Source of the DNA: Hippopus hippopus
Lineage: Eukaryota; Mollusca; Bivalvia; Cardiida; Cardiidae
Reading direction: 5' to 3'
NCBI GenBank assembly: GCA_946811185.2
Contig: OX328107.1
Location: 43,576,360 to 43,640,359, forward strand
DNA length: 64,000 nt
The position numbers and the translations under genes were made by a program. Shown in pieces: positions 22,845 to 64,000 of this stretch. Positions within the stretch are counted from its first letter, which is position 1. The number at the start of each line of letters is the position of its first letter. Below the pieces are notes generated by a model, which ran no database searches, was not told where the DNA came from, and saw nothing but the letters and a program-made list of their open reading frames with translations.

Positions 22845-23046
22845 CTCTTTACAACACAATCACAAGTTTTAGCGACCCCCCAAAAAAGTCTTCTGAATAT
22901 TGTGAGTAAACAAGTAAATAGTGGTAATCGGCATTTTCTCCTTTTCCCACAATTTTTTCTACCCTCCACTAAAAGAATTTCAATTTTTTGGTCACATTTT
23001 TTTTGTCATCTGCAAATGCTTTCAAATAGGAGTTTGAAAGAGTTAA
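22841..23046 (+). mobile_element. Family 1 MITE
   Basis: ttaactctttacaacacaat to gtttgaaagagttaa, palindrome diverged. Confidence 0.7.
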
Positions 23047-23232
23047 AAGATAAATCTCAGAGAAGTTAGTGCATTATGTGTCTGGTTTCAGTTATTTAGA
23101 AACTGTCCTTTGTAGATGTCAACTCACTGGGATAGCATTTCATGCCACCCAGGATAAGGCCAAGGCAATCTTTTTAAATGTGTACCCTTCTTTTCTGCGC
23201 TTATGAGACATATACCCCACCAGTGATTATTC

Positions 23233-23458
23233 TTAACTCTTTACCACACAATCCTGAATTTAAACGACCCTGAAGAAAAATGCTTTTGAAAATATTGTTG
23301 GAATAGAAGAAAATGCTGGAAACAGCATTTTCTCCTTTTCCCACAATACTTTCTACCCTGGAAATGACAAAAATCATCATTTGAACTACATTTATTTTGT
23401 CATCTGCAAATGCTTTCAATTTTGTTAAGTCCAAAATTTTGCTGTTTGGTAAAGTTAA
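23233..23458 (+). mobile_element. Family 1 MITE
   Basis: ttaactctttaccacacaat to gtttggtaaagttaa. Confidence 0.82.
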
Positions 23459-23459
23459 A

Positions 23460-24680
23460 GGAGCATCTGCAGGTTTTTTGTAGATGATCAAATCCTCCTA
23501 TAAAACTTGGAAAAATATCACTAAATATTTTTTCTTTTCAAAACTGAAGAAACGTAATGATTACTCATTGTAAAAATGTTGCAATTTTGGCTTTTGCATT
23601 TAAATGACATAATGGTTGGTTTGCAAAATGGCAACTTCTTCTAATTGTATGAGATCAAATATGATGCCATAGGTTCAACTGGGATAGTCAATCCAACATA
23701 CTTGATGTGTATTACTGATCATGTGACATTCTTACATGCCTATATGAAACACAGGTGCTCAGTTTTTTACAACTTCAGCCACAATTTTTAACTTTCTATA
23801 TAAGACAAGGTGTCCAACTGTATTACCTGCCAGAAACCACCCAGAGTCAGTTACCAGTATTTTTCACATATTTCTAAACTCATATGGAAAAAGTTGCTAA
23901 TTTTATTATGTTCTGTGATAATTTATCTTTAATTTGGTACATAGAACGGAACAAACGAAGTAATATTAAGGGAGTAATAAAGGTCAAAACTTTAGTGGTT
24001 GAAATATTGTTCTTTTCCCGCCCTGGAATGGAAATTTTGATACAGCAGTGAATATATCGAACAAACCTGATTGGTGGATGAAATATCTGCTTTGTAATAA
24101 TGGTGTGATGCTTAAAATAGTTTTAGCAAATAGGATTCATCCAGTATGGCATTTTGGACAAATCTGGTCGATCAAAACTTTTTAGCATTTTTAGAGTTAC
24201 CAAAATTTGGGACTGTGTGGTAAAGAGTTTAAATGTGGAGAGCAATATCAGTTTTGAGGCTTTTTTTTATACACTGTTTACATAAAGGTTAAATAAGGTA
24301 AGACAGCAAGAATGATACAGTCTAAATCAAAATGATCTTGCACTGTACATTGGGCAGTGTTTTTTTTTCCTGTCAAAAACAAAAATTCAGAAACATTTTA
24401 AGTGTTGAACTTTTATTGATACTGATTTGAAATTTTTCATTTCATGTTAGAAATACCCAAAACTTGAGATGTGTGTAATTTGGTTTTCACCATATGTATG
24501 TTTTGGCAGCTTTTGTGAACAATTTAGATCACCTGAGCCTCAGTTGCTACCATGAATCATTTTCGCAAAATGTAGGTAATTTAAGCAGTTATAATTTTGA
24601 AAAAATGATAGAAAATCAATATATTAAAGGAAACATCAAAGTGGTACTCTCAGTTTCTTTCTCGGAGGGCAAGATTTTAA
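23460..24680. other. AT-rich sequence, little recognised
   Basis: A family 1 right-end scrap lies at 24175-24232 (gggactgtgtggtaaagagt). No coding segment seen. Confidence 0.45.
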
Positions 24681-24865
24681 TGGACTAATCTATATTCAAA
24701 GAATCTACAGACAACCAATCAAAATGTTTTTAAAAGGATGAAATTTGTCTTTGACCGGGTAGAAAGGATGGAGGCCAAAAAGAAAAATACTTGTCACCTG
24801 CATTTTCTCCTTTTCCCAAAATGTTTTCAATAGCCTTTTTCGTCAAGATTACTAAAACATAAGAT
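24681..24865 (-). mobile_element. Family 1 MITE, partial
   Basis: aaagaatctacagacaacca and a one-armed palindrome (cctgcattttctccttttcc). Confidence 0.6.
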
Positions 24866-24920
24866 TAATTGTTAATTGATTTGTTCAAAGATATAAAATG
24901 TTAGATTCCTTCAGAAGACC

Positions 24921-25149
24921 TTGACTCTTTACCACACAGTGCCAACTTAAAACGAACCTTGAGAAGAAGCCTTTTAAAAACATTGTGAGAAAAGGAGAAA
25001 ATGCTGGTAACCAGCATTTTCTCCATTTCCCACAATTTTTTCTACTCAATTCAAGGCAAGTTTCATCATTTGAGCCACATTGAAATTGTAGTCTGCTAAT
25101 GCTTTGAATTTGGATGGGTCTAAAATTCTGTCGTGTGGTAAAGAGTTAA
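24921..25149 (+). mobile_element. Family 1 MITE
   Basis: ctctttaccacacagtgcca, palindrome, tgtggtaaagagttaa. Confidence 0.8.
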
Positions 25150-25163
25150 TCATTGTTTCTTTA

Positions 25164-25430
25164 TGAGCCATGTTCTGGCAAAAGGGGGGGGGGGGGGGTG
25201 TATCTCTGTGATGCATTATACCAAGCGAATCATCACATAATTAATGATGCCTAGAGTCTATTTTGTCGAAAAACTGACTGAATTGTTAGGTAGACTATTC
25301 CATTGACTTTCAGAAAATTTAACAAAAGCAAAAAGTTGGACCAATATCAGCCTGCAATTACTGCCGAGGCTGGCATGGGCAATAATTTTTTGCAGATGTA
25401 TTGAACCCCCTGTTTCACAGAGCATGACTC
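25164..25430. mobile_element. Family 2 MITE with G-run
   Basis: tgagccatgttctggcaaaa leads to a 14-base G homopolymer where other copies have ggggg; the far end is cagagcatgactca. Confidence 0.75.
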
Positions 25431-25766
25431 ATATATATTTGAATGGCTGAAAGGCCTCAAAAAGGGACTAGGATATTGCATTAGATACTTTTTTGTGAAA
25501 TTCGACTTACCAAATATTGACAAACAGTGAAGTCTGAAGGAAGACAAAATTTGAAATATTTGCTCTTCCAAAAAAACAAACATGGACTGACTGGTACGAA
25601 GTCATTTGCAAAGAATTTTTTTTTTTTTTTCAAAATCCATAACAGAAGAGTCATGCAGAAGAAGGGTCCGTTTAGATTTTAATTCCATTATAACTGATAT
25701 TTTCAAAACAGTTTTAGAATCAATTATTGTGATGTCATGTATTTTCTAAAACATCTCTATTACTTA

Positions 25767-25988
25767 CTAATCCTTTACCCCACAATCCCGAGTTTTAACG
25801 ACTCTTTGGAAGAAGCCTTTTGGAAACTTTGTGGGAAAAGGAGAAAATGCTGGTAACCAGCATTTTTTCAACAATGTTTGCTACCCTTTTAGAGACAATT
25901 TTCATAAATTAAGCCACAGTTAATTTCTTGTCTGCAACAGCTTTGAATTTGGACCAGTGCAAAAATTTGTCATTTGGTAAAGAGTTAA
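25767..25988 (+). mobile_element. Family 1 MITE
   Basis: cctttaccccacaatcccga; the right palindrome arm is shortened; tttggtaaagagttaa. Confidence 0.78.
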
Positions 25989-26245
25989 TTATCTTTACCA
26001 CACAATAAAATTTTAATTATCTTACCACACAATAAAATAGTAGACTTTTTCAAATGAAAGCATTTGCACATAGCAAAATCATTGTGACCAAATTGATTGG
26101 ACTTGTCTTTGAATTCTAGGTTAGAGAACATTGTGGGGAAAGGAGAAAAGATTTCCAGCATTTCCTTTTATTCCCACAATGTTTTCTAAAAAGCTTTCTT
26201 TTCTGTGGGTTGTTAAAACTCAGGATTGTATGGTAAAGGGGTTAA
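25985..26245 (-). mobile_element. Family 1 MITE with duplicated left end
   Basis: The first ~35 bases (attatctttaccacacaata) occur twice in tandem, a small slippage or double-insertion scar; right end ggtaaaggggttaa. Confidence 0.7.
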
Positions 26246-27539
26246 TATGTTGTAGAACTACGGAAGACAACCCTAGATTATTAATATCATGTTGCCTTAT
26301 GTTTATGCTTATCAATGGTGAAAAGATTTCTCATGTCTTACTACTTTTTGCCTCATCTTTATTGGAAGAAAGACATTGTACACTTGTAGACATGTTTTCA
26401 ACATAGAGAATTATGAATCAAATGCGTTGAGCTTGTAATTTGTAAATTAGGCGTAATAAAAAAAATAGTTTGTTTCGGGTAACCCGACCCTACCTGGAGA
26501 TTTTGCCCCGACCCTAATTTTTTTTTTTTTGTTTTCCGATAAAAAAAAAAAAAATCAGCCTTTTATCATACTGTGTCACAGGACGCCTGTTTCGGCAAAT
26601 ATTGCGCATTATATTATAGGTGTGCAATCATGTACTACTACATACATAATTATGCATGAAAACCCCTACGCCTGTACAAAAGCTACCGTGTACCGGAGTA
26701 TATTGAACCGACCTTAAACACAAATTGTCAAACGCAATAACGTGGGTTTTCCATTTCTAAAAATACATACAGGCAAGCGGAGAGATCGGGCTTTTTCGCC
26801 AACTCCACACAGAAACTTCTGTTTATCGAACGTTCGTATCCTATCGCACGGTTACAAAAGACAAATGGGTACCAGTTTTATCTTCTAAAACGAATCACGC
26901 CCGAAATACTGCCGTTCAGTACAGACTGTGTAACGAACTTTTACTTGTGATTTTCGCTTTTCTTCGCGTAAAATATAGACAGGATCCCGTCATCTCTGTT
27001 GTGATCACCGCATTTCCGGTTCTGTAGTGCATTGTCGCTACTTTCGGTTTGCTAGATTTCAGATTGAACAAGTTCTGTTAAACATCATTAGACAAAAGTG
27101 CTAGCATGCTCCAGAACTATGAACAATTACGGTGTTCAATGCAGATATAACATTCAAAAAAATTTAATGGAGGTTTCTCTTGCAACTTATCTGACAGGAC
27201 GGACTGTGGACTAAACTAGACGACGGCAACGATAGAAGTTTAGATTTGTATCAAGCGTCGATAGGTCTTCTTATTAAACAGGTATTTTCATATTTTTTTT
27301 TTTTTATCTTTGTCACAATGAGGCAACAATAATTTCTTTCGGAAAATATAAATCTACCCAAACTTGCCTTGTTCTCGCTCTGCCCCCCCCCCCTCTTCAC
27401 TCAGCTTAATTTACCCTACCTGGTCTTAGAGAAAAACCTGAAACTGCCTAGGCTAGGAGCCGCTATGCAAAAATTTTCCAAGGCTTTCTAATCTCTCCTA
27501 CACTTCGGCAAGTAATGTCACTTTAATTTCCAGGTAAAA
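26246..27539. other. Mixed sequence with homopolymer runs
   Basis: Contains cgggtaacccgaccctacct at 26478 followed by T and A runs, and ttaccctacctggtctt near 27410, so it may be one diverged element. I see no coding segment I would support. Confidence 0.35.
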
Positions 27540-28120
27540 TGTGTCTGATCTATATAAAATTGAGGAACAGCAGCACTTCTCCCACATTTCTTGACGGATT
27601 TGGATAAAATTTTCACAGAATGTTTCTCATCATGTGACCTAGTGCATATTGTCAAGGTTTTGCGATTCATAGCTGCGTCATGGAAAAAGGGGGCTTCATG
27701 TTATATTTCATTTTTTACCAGTATCTCTTTAATTGATACTGGAAATATCTCAATGGATTTGGATGAAATATTCACAGATCATGTGACCTAGCGCATATTG
27801 TCAGGATTTTGGAAATTATTGCTGTGTCATGGAAAAAAATTTTTTTTTTCATCAATGTATCTCCAACTAATGGACATAATTTCATGAAACTTCATATTTT
27901 TATTGCTTAATCAAAGCCAATGACCACTGAGTCCGTTGTGCGTCCGTCTGTCTATCCATCAGTCCGTGTTTAAAACTTTTAGATCACAAGTAACACAATA
28001 TATACATTGAGCTACCCAGGTAGGTGCTAGAAATTCCAACACTTTAGTCTCTAAAGCTAGCTGCTTGAAATAGCAGCCATGTGGCGGCGTATATTGTGAT
28101 GATGGCACTCTTGTTTCACA
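27540..28120. repeat. Partial relative of family 6 interior
   Basis: ctcccacatttcttgacgga, ggataaaattttcacagaat, tggacataatttcatgaaac and acaagtaacacaatatatac recur in order at 50263-50870. Confidence 0.7.
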
Positions 28121-28390
28121 TTATAACTCTGAAGGACAACAAAAGTGGATACTTGTAATTTCAAAGTTGTGTCAAGAATGTGTGTTCTAGATAAAAAACA
28201 AAATGCATATCCTTTGTAAACCCAACTTTTCTACAGATAAAATGTTTACTTTAAATCAGTATAATATATTTGGTCCTCTAAAGTGTTCTGGAGGGGGAGG
28301 GTATTAAACATAAAAACAAACAAAACATTCTAGTATTTATTCAGTTTATTTAGAAACTTGCAAATAAATGTTTTTCACTTTTTCAGCTGT

Positions 28391-28618
28391 TTTAGCTCTT
28401 TACCACACAATCCACAGTTTTAACAATCCTTTTGAAAACATTATGGGAAAATTGTGGGAAAAGGAGAAAATGCTATAAACCCACATTTTCTTTGTTTCCC
28501 ATAATGTTTTCTACCCTACCCAAAACAAATTTCAATTTGTGAGTCACATTTGTTTTGTCGTCTGCAAATACTTTTAATTTGGACAAGTCTAAAAAATTTC
28601 AATTCAGAAAAGAGTTAA
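28391..28618 (+). mobile_element. Family 1 MITE
   Basis: gctctttaccacacaatcca, palindrome with a duplicated gtgggaaaa segment, agaaaagagttaa. Confidence 0.78.
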
Positions 28619-28684
28619 ACAAAAGTGGACAGCATTCAGTGGGGAAAAAAGATGCAAATATAGAAGTATAGTTTAGATAGAATT

Positions 28685-28892
28685 TGACCATTTACCACAC
28701 AATCGGAAAGTTATTGACAGACTAGAGGTCTTTTGAACACATAATGAGAAAAGGACTCAGAGCTGGTAGCCACCATTTTCTCTTTTTTTCCATTTTCAAA
28801 AGCAAATACCACCATTTGATCCATATTAAATTTGTTGTCTACAAATGCTTTAGGTTTGGACAAGTCTACATTTTTTCATGTGGTTAAGAGGT
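28685..28892 (+). mobile_element. Family 1 MITE, diverged
   Basis: ccatttaccacacaatcgga to gtggttaagaggtca. Confidence 0.65.
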
Positions 28893-28907
28893 CAAGCTCT
28901 TTCAAAA

Positions 28908-28933
28908 TGTTTTTTTTTTTTGGGGGGGGGGGG

Positions 28934-28972
<39 letters not shown>

Positions 28973-29035
28973 GTCCCTACCCTACCTAACATTTTTGGAG
29001 ACGTTACCCTAAACAAACTTTTTTTTTTTTTTAGG
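28908..29035. repeat. T-run, G-run and A-run cluster
   Basis: Homopolymers of T, G (12) and A (over 30) follow one another, then a second T run at 29019. Reading frames here are artefacts and the assembly may be uncertain. Confidence 0.85.
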
Positions 29036-29276
29036 CCTTATAAAGCAAATGAAAAAACAATGTGCTAATTTGATATGGCATACAGTAGCATTTTTTGTCA
29101 ACATTTTTCATGAATGGTTTACTACAAAGAGCAGAACATTATAAAATACATACATGATAATGCTGATGGTGCTACAAGTCATGTGACAGCATAGTTTGGC
29201 AAGTCACTGCACAGCCTTGGCCTAGCACTGGTGAAACCCTGTAGGAAAGACAGTGAGATACTGTTGTTTCTAAAGA

Positions 29277-29337
29277 TGGTATAGATCAAAATCAGACTGC
29301 ACAGAATGTGCAGTCTGATCTTGGATCTACACTGTCT
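29277..29337. repeat. Family 5 palindrome
   Basis: tggtatagatcaaaatcaga, ctgcacagaatgtgcag and the mirrored half. Confidence 0.8.
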
Positions 29338-29640
29338 GTTACTTTGTTACATACTCTGACCTTTATATAGGAATATATTGGATATTTTCTAATTTAAAAT
29401 GTCCATCTCTTCTATAATTTAATGCTCTGAGGGGTAACACTGCTAGTCTGGTCCTTTTGCCAGACTTTTGGTTTGTGTGTTAAGTTTGATAGGAATGTTT
29501 CCAATAAGATAGCATCACTTTCCCATATCATAAGGAAATGTTATTGGCATACAGAAACTTTTTAAAGCCAATACTTGTTTTTTTTTGTGGTTTTATAAAT
29601 AAAGTCTGGAACTATTTCTTGATTACTATAATAAATTCTT

Positions 29641-29868
29641 TATCAACTCTCTACAGAACAACAAATTTTTGACTCTGTTTAATTCCAAACATCTGTAGAC
29701 ATTAATTTCAAAATTGGTGCAGATGAACATAAGCTCTCTGATTGGGTAGAAAACATTGTGGGAAAAAGGAGAAAATGCTGGTTATCAGCATTTTCTCCTA
29801 TTTCCACAATGTTTTCAAAAGCCTTTCTTTCCCCGAGTCATAAAACCCCGAGACTGGTAAACTGTTCA
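29641..29868 (-). mobile_element. Family 1 MITE
   Basis: tcaactctctacagaacaac, palindrome, agactggtaaactg. Confidence 0.7.
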
Positions 29869-29998
29869 TCATTTTCTACTGTATTCTGAGTTGCTGTCAT
29901 TTCTATTATTTACTGTACCAAAAACTTTAATGATTTTGTATTCAAATTTAGTCACAAAGCTGGCATATGAGACAGAGATACCTCAGTGTTTCATTCAT

Positions 29999-30225
29999 AA
30001 CTTTTTAGTGAACAACACAATTTTAGACTTCACCTGATTGAAAGTATGTGCAGCCCACAAAATAAATGCATATCAAATTATGATTTCTGTCTTTGATAGG
30101 GTAGAAAACATTGTAGGAAAAGGATTATATGCTGGTTGCCAGCATTTTCTCCTTTTCCCTATTGTTTTCAAAATCTTTCTTTTTAAGGGTTTGTTGAAAC
30201 TTGGGATTGTGTAGTTAAGCATTAA
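29999..30225 (-). mobile_element. Family 1 MITE
   Basis: Diverged ends; palindrome around gctggttgccagc. Confidence 0.7.
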
Positions 30226-30337
30226 TTTAACCCTTGGAGCGCGGAATAAACCTAACAGACAATTTCAATCCAAAAATTAGACATATAATACTTTCAGTTT
30301 CAAGGTTGCTTTTTGTGCAAGATGTCCAAGCAAAGTG

Positions 30338-30402
30338 GCCAGTGCAGATCAAAGATCAGATTGCATGTTTTATGCAGTCTGATCTTGATCTGCACTGTGA
30401 CT
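30338..30402. repeat. Family 5 palindrome
   Basis: gtgcagatcaaagatcagat mirrored by gtctgatcttgatctgcact. Confidence 0.7.
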
Positions 30403-30965
30403 GCAAAACTAACTATAGTTGTGAAAGATAATATTTTTGAAACTTTCCTTAAAAATAAATGAAGTGTGTGAGTTTGATGAAACATAATCCTTGTAGGGTC
30501 TAAATTTTACATTATAGCTTTCCACTAAATCTTCAACATTTGAGGTTTATGTAAATTTTATAGCATAAAATAGAATTAATCATGTGATAAGTTAATGGGT
30601 AATGAATTTGTCCTATTTATACATTTACACCATTGGCTGAACTTTTAATTTTTAAAGGATTATATTTTTGTGACAAGGTATTATAGTTTATAACTTAAAG
30701 CCCTGATGGGGAAAAAATTAAACAGTGTGGGTGTTAAAATGCATTTTAATTTAAACCAAACCTTTTAAAGTATGTTGGTCCAACTGTTAGCTGCTGGCAG
30801 AAAAATGAATTTTAAAACCAGGTAAAAAGTAAACAAAAGATAGAGCAACGTGGCAACTTTTAACCTACTTTTGAAATTCATTTCTCTGTATGATTTAATG
30901 CTTTTGGCCGATATTGGGGTTTAATGTGGTGTACATAATGGTTTTTAGTTCATCATTCTAGGATT
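30403..30965. other. AT-rich sequence, nothing recognised
   Basis: No coding segment or shared repeat seen. Confidence 0.45.
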
Positions 30966-31192
30966 GCATTCTTTACCAAATTTACGAAATTTAAAATTTC
31001 ACCAAATCAAAAACATTTGCAGATGACTATTTTGATATAGCTCAAAAGATTATTTCTGTCTTTGAAATGGTGGAAAACATTATCAAAAAAGGAGAAAATG
31101 CTGGTTATCAGCATTTTGTTCCTCTCTTACATTGTTTTCAGACATTTTCGTCAAGGTCATTAAAATAGTGAGATGGTGTGGTAATGGATTAA
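30966..31192 (-). mobile_element. Family 1 MITE
   Basis: Diverged left end; aggagaaaatgctggttatc; gtgtggtaatggattaa. Confidence 0.7.
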
Positions 31193-31322
31193 TAACATTT
31201 TTTTTTCATTCTTTTTAACAGTATTTTGTTAAACTTTAAAAGCTGGATGTCAAAGATTGTTGCTTGTTTATACATTTCTTATTGTTGCCTGTAAAGTGAG
31301 AGCATTTTCAATATGTTACAAG

Positions 31323-31361
31323 AAAGGTTTAGATTTTTGCAATTCCAAGGCAGTTCTCCAG
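31323..31361 (+). CDS. Candidate small MYRF exon upstream of exon A
   Basis: A strong donor (ccag|gtgagt) ends a short open stretch that would read RFRFLQFQGSSP and end in phase 1 with G, exactly the phase exon A needs (G plus AT gives Asp, SSPDNTKY). The proposed acceptor (gttacaag, 31322) is weak and the frame closes with a stop at 31292, so the exon cannot begin much earlier. It lacks family motifs. It could be chance. Confidence 0.25.
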
Positions 31362-31515
31362 GTGAGTGTCTTGCATTATATTGGACTTGCAGATCCAACA
31401 ATAGCAGGAACATTTTGTGCAGCCTGATCTTGATCTACACTTTCTTTAAAATGCAAGTAAACAGCGGTTGCTTTAGCCCATATAGTTTTAAGTAAATGAA
31501 ACAGACATACAAAGT

Positions 31516-31612
31516 CAGTACAAAAGATGCAGATATAAAAAAATATGTTCAGTACAAAAGATGCAGATATAAAAAAATATGTTCAGAACAAAAGATGCAG
31601 ATATAAAAGGAT
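31516..31612. repeat. 34-base tandem repeat, 2.9 units
   Basis: cagtacaaaagatgcagata and following bases at 31516, 31550 and 31584. Confidence 0.92.
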
Positions 31613-31761
31613 ATATTACAATTTGACAGCAGCTGCTGGTTTGGTCAAAGTATGTGCCAAAAAAGAGGACAATGAAGATTCAAGTATAGATTCAAGATCA
31701 AACTGCAAAATCTGATCTTAATCTACACTGTCTGTAGAAAGCCGGGTACAGTGCTATAACC

Positions 31762-31987
31762 CTATAATTACCACAAAATCCTGACTTTTAACGACCCTGA
31801 AAGAGAGGGCTTTTGAAAACATTATGGGAAAAGGAGAAAATGCTGGTCACCATCATTTTCTCCTTTTCCTATAATGTTTTCTACCCTATCAAAGACAAAA
31901 ATCATTATTATCCATGTTTGATTTGTCATCTGCAAATGCTTTCAATTTGCTACAGTCCAAAATTTTGTCATTTAATAAAAAGTTTAA
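31762..31987 (+). mobile_element. Family 1 MITE
   Basis: attaccacaaaatcctgact, palindrome with ctggtcaccatc centre, right end diverged. Confidence 0.75.
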
Positions 31988-32086
31988 GGTAAGTATGAAA
32001 AAATAACTTTATCCATGGTAACAGGTACATTTACTTGGATTATTATACTGTTGATTACCTTGTTAAAGAGGGATAATCAATGTGAA

Positions 32087-32310
32087 TTAACCATCCACCA
32101 CACTATTCCTTGTTTTATCTACTCAGAGGAAGAAAGTTTTTGAAAACATTGAGGGAAAAGGAGAAAACACTGGTTATCAGCATTTTCTCCTTTCCCCACA
32201 TCTTTTCAACCCTTTTGAAGACAAATTCAGTCGTAAGTGCCAGATTTCATTTGGCATCTATAACTGCTTTCAATATGGATGAGTCTACATTTTTGTTGGT
32301 AAATAGTTAA
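32087..32310 (+). mobile_element. Family 1 MITE
   Basis: ttaaccatccaccacactat to ttgttggtaaatagttaa; ends about 170 bases before exon A. Confidence 0.75.
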
Positions 32311-32478
32311 AATTTACCTGGAAAACTATTGTGGCAAAAGAATGAATTGCTTGTTACCAGATTCTTCTTCTTTTGCCACTATGTTTCCAAGTTGGTCTCC
32401 TGCAAGAGAGGAGTTTTACTGAAGAAGATAATGGCTTATCATACACTTTTTGCATTGCATTTTATTTTTATTTTTCAG

Positions 32479-62898
<30,420 letters not shown>

Positions 62899-63310
62899 TT
62901 CGAAAGAATATAGACTTGTCTTGAAAAGAAAATACTGAAATCTTTGACGGAGAATGATTGTGTTATTTCTACAACACGTGTCAAAGGAGGATATGTCTGC
63001 GTGAGGCTGGCAAAAAAATAAGATGCTTTATTTAAATTGTCTAGCTCAAATATATGCATCGCACGTGGATAAAATACCACATGCGACAGAAAAAAATTCT
63101 GTATCTAAATGGTGTCATATATGGTTCCAAATATTGTATGATGACGTACCTCGTGCATGGAATACATATGCATTAATTAGCAATTTGATTTGTCAAAATG
63201 TTATGCTCTTATCTTCATTCCCCATTCATAAAAACAGAGGTACTATCAACTTAATTTAATTTTTTGTTGTATTTGTTTACCTTTGTGAAATAAAATGTCA
63301 ATAACAGCAA
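62899..63310 (+). other. MYRF: MYRF 3' untranslated region with poly(A) signal
   Basis: AT-rich sequence after the stop codon. An AATAAA hexamer at 63289-63294 is the first canonical poly(A) signal on this strand after the stop, which puts the cleavage site near 63310. The next recognisable feature is an unrelated MITE. The UTR length is inferred, not shown. Confidence 0.55.
63289..63294 (+). promoter_or_regulatory. Poly(A) signal AATAAA
   Basis: Canonical hexamer about 390 bases after the MYRF stop, within tgaaataaaatgtc. AATAAA also occurs by chance in AT-rich DNA, so assignment depends on position. Confidence 0.5.
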
Positions 63311-63339
63311 TATTTTGTCATTAAAAGTTAAAGATATAT

Positions 63340-63605
63340 GGCCTGCAACACGTGAAAAGGGGCATTTGGACATTTGCGTAAACTGTCGTCTCGGATCAGC
63401 CTGGGTAGTCCATGCAGGCTAATCCGAGACGACACCTTACGACTACATTAGATTTTGTGCTACAGTAGACTTGCGGAAAACAGAAAAATACATAAAAACG
63501 GAAAGTGTTGTTTTGGATTAGCCTGCGCGGACTGCGCAGGCTAATCCGAGACAACACTTTACGCAAATGTCCGAATGCCTCTTTTCGCATGTTGCAGGCT
63601 ATATT
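63340..63605. mobile_element. MITE with GCAACACGTG/GCATGTTGC ends
   Basis: ggcctgcaacacgtgaaaag at the left and cgcatgttgcaggct at the right are imperfect inverted ends. Two inner palindromes (cagcctgggtagtccatgca; agcctgcgcggactgcgcag) are flanked by gtcgtctcgg and ccgagacgac. This is a familiar bivalve repeat pattern. Confidence 0.75.
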
Positions 63606-64000
63606 ATAATATTGATAAAAGGAATGTTATGTCATAGTAACTTTCCTGGTACTTGTTTTTGCATCTTGCTGCGTGAAAAAAGTTTGGAATCTCGCTGGAC
63701 CTTTGGTTTTGGGTGATATATTTTCTCAAGCTGCTCAAACCAATACCCGAAGATATATACTGGCATAAATGTTGTGCAAATGTTTACTCAAATCATAAAG
63801 TTATGCAGTTCAGTAAAACTTGTTTTCAGACTTGTGCTTTGCTTAAAAAAACTGTGCATGCAAATTTTGTGTGTACGCAGTTTAGTGAAGGGTACCCCAG
63901 GAAATAACCTACAATGTAATATTCTATTTAAAAGGATAATGGATGAAACTATTTTTGGTGCCCAGAGAAGCGTTTTTTTAATTGCAAATTTGTCGTAGGT
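63606..64000. other. Downstream flank, nothing recognised
   Basis: Open frames of about 65-74 codons overlap in two frames without any family signal. Confidence 0.4.

Noticed and set aside
28832..29068. Open frame with a long Lys run
   Set aside because: Produced by an A homopolymer; not a gene.

Overview
The window is AT-rich animal nuclear DNA carrying one recognisable protein-coding gene, on the + strand: an orthologue of the myelin regulatory factor MYRF, the membrane-anchored, self-cleaving transcription factor. Seventeen coding exons between 32479 and 62898 have GT-AG borders and compatible phases. Joined, they give 904 residues plus a stop codon. The true N-terminus is not among them: the first confident exon begins inside a codon, so at least one 5' coding exon lies further upstream, either in the first 32 kb (two weak candidates are listed) or outside the window. 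The repeat types (Deu/Nin-like tRNA SINEs, CTCACCTGAG elements with tccgtccgtctg tracts, dense MITEs) and the protein suggest a bivalve mollusc, probably a heterodont clam or mussel relative. I cannot name the species.

Layout of the gene: 32479-33581 encodes a proline-rich linker, a basic nuclear-localisation cluster and a sumoylation-type motif. 35821-38303 encodes the NDT80/PhoG-like DNA-binding domain. 38938-40027 encodes the peptidase S74-type intramolecular chaperone domain with its Ser-Lys pair. 40499-40677 encodes a coiled coil. 41653-41796 plus 51447-51545 encode one transmembrane helix, split by a 9.65 kb intron. 52408-62898 encodes the luminal C-terminal part with several N-glycosylation sequons and a furin-type RRKR site. 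A poly(A) signal lies at 63289. Known MYRF proteins trimerise at the ER membrane, cleave themselves through the S74 domain and release the N-terminal DNA-binding half to the nucleus; every part needed for that is present.

Almost everything else is intron or upstream sequence filled with mobile-element debris. Most abundant is a ~228 bp MITE (called family 1 here), with more than 60 copies or fragments. It has TTAA ends, short inverted termini (ttaaCYCTTTACC) and a central near-perfect 67 bp palindrome. Several copies are nested cleanly into TTAA sites of other repeats, which points to piggyBac-type mobilisation. Other repeats: a ~265 bp MITE with TGAGCC ends (family 2); large CTCACCTGAG elements with internal tandem units (family 3); a ~290 bp repeat also found around the big intron (family 4); a short GATC-rich palindrome (family 5); a ~3 kb element with AGTCCCCTACCGGCC ends (family 6); a ~200 bp hairpin repeat (family 7); a TA-flanked ~1 kb element; and tRNA-derived SINEs.

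The items most worth a second look are the 225 bp element at 6927-7151 with seven copies of one CG-rich palindrome at a 22 bp period, the 62 bp hairpin at 14657-14788, the nested TTAA insertions, the decayed duplicate of a MYRF exon at 52292, and the furin-like site in the luminal domain. I found no bacterial-type genes, CRISPR array, rRNA gene or intact tRNA gene.
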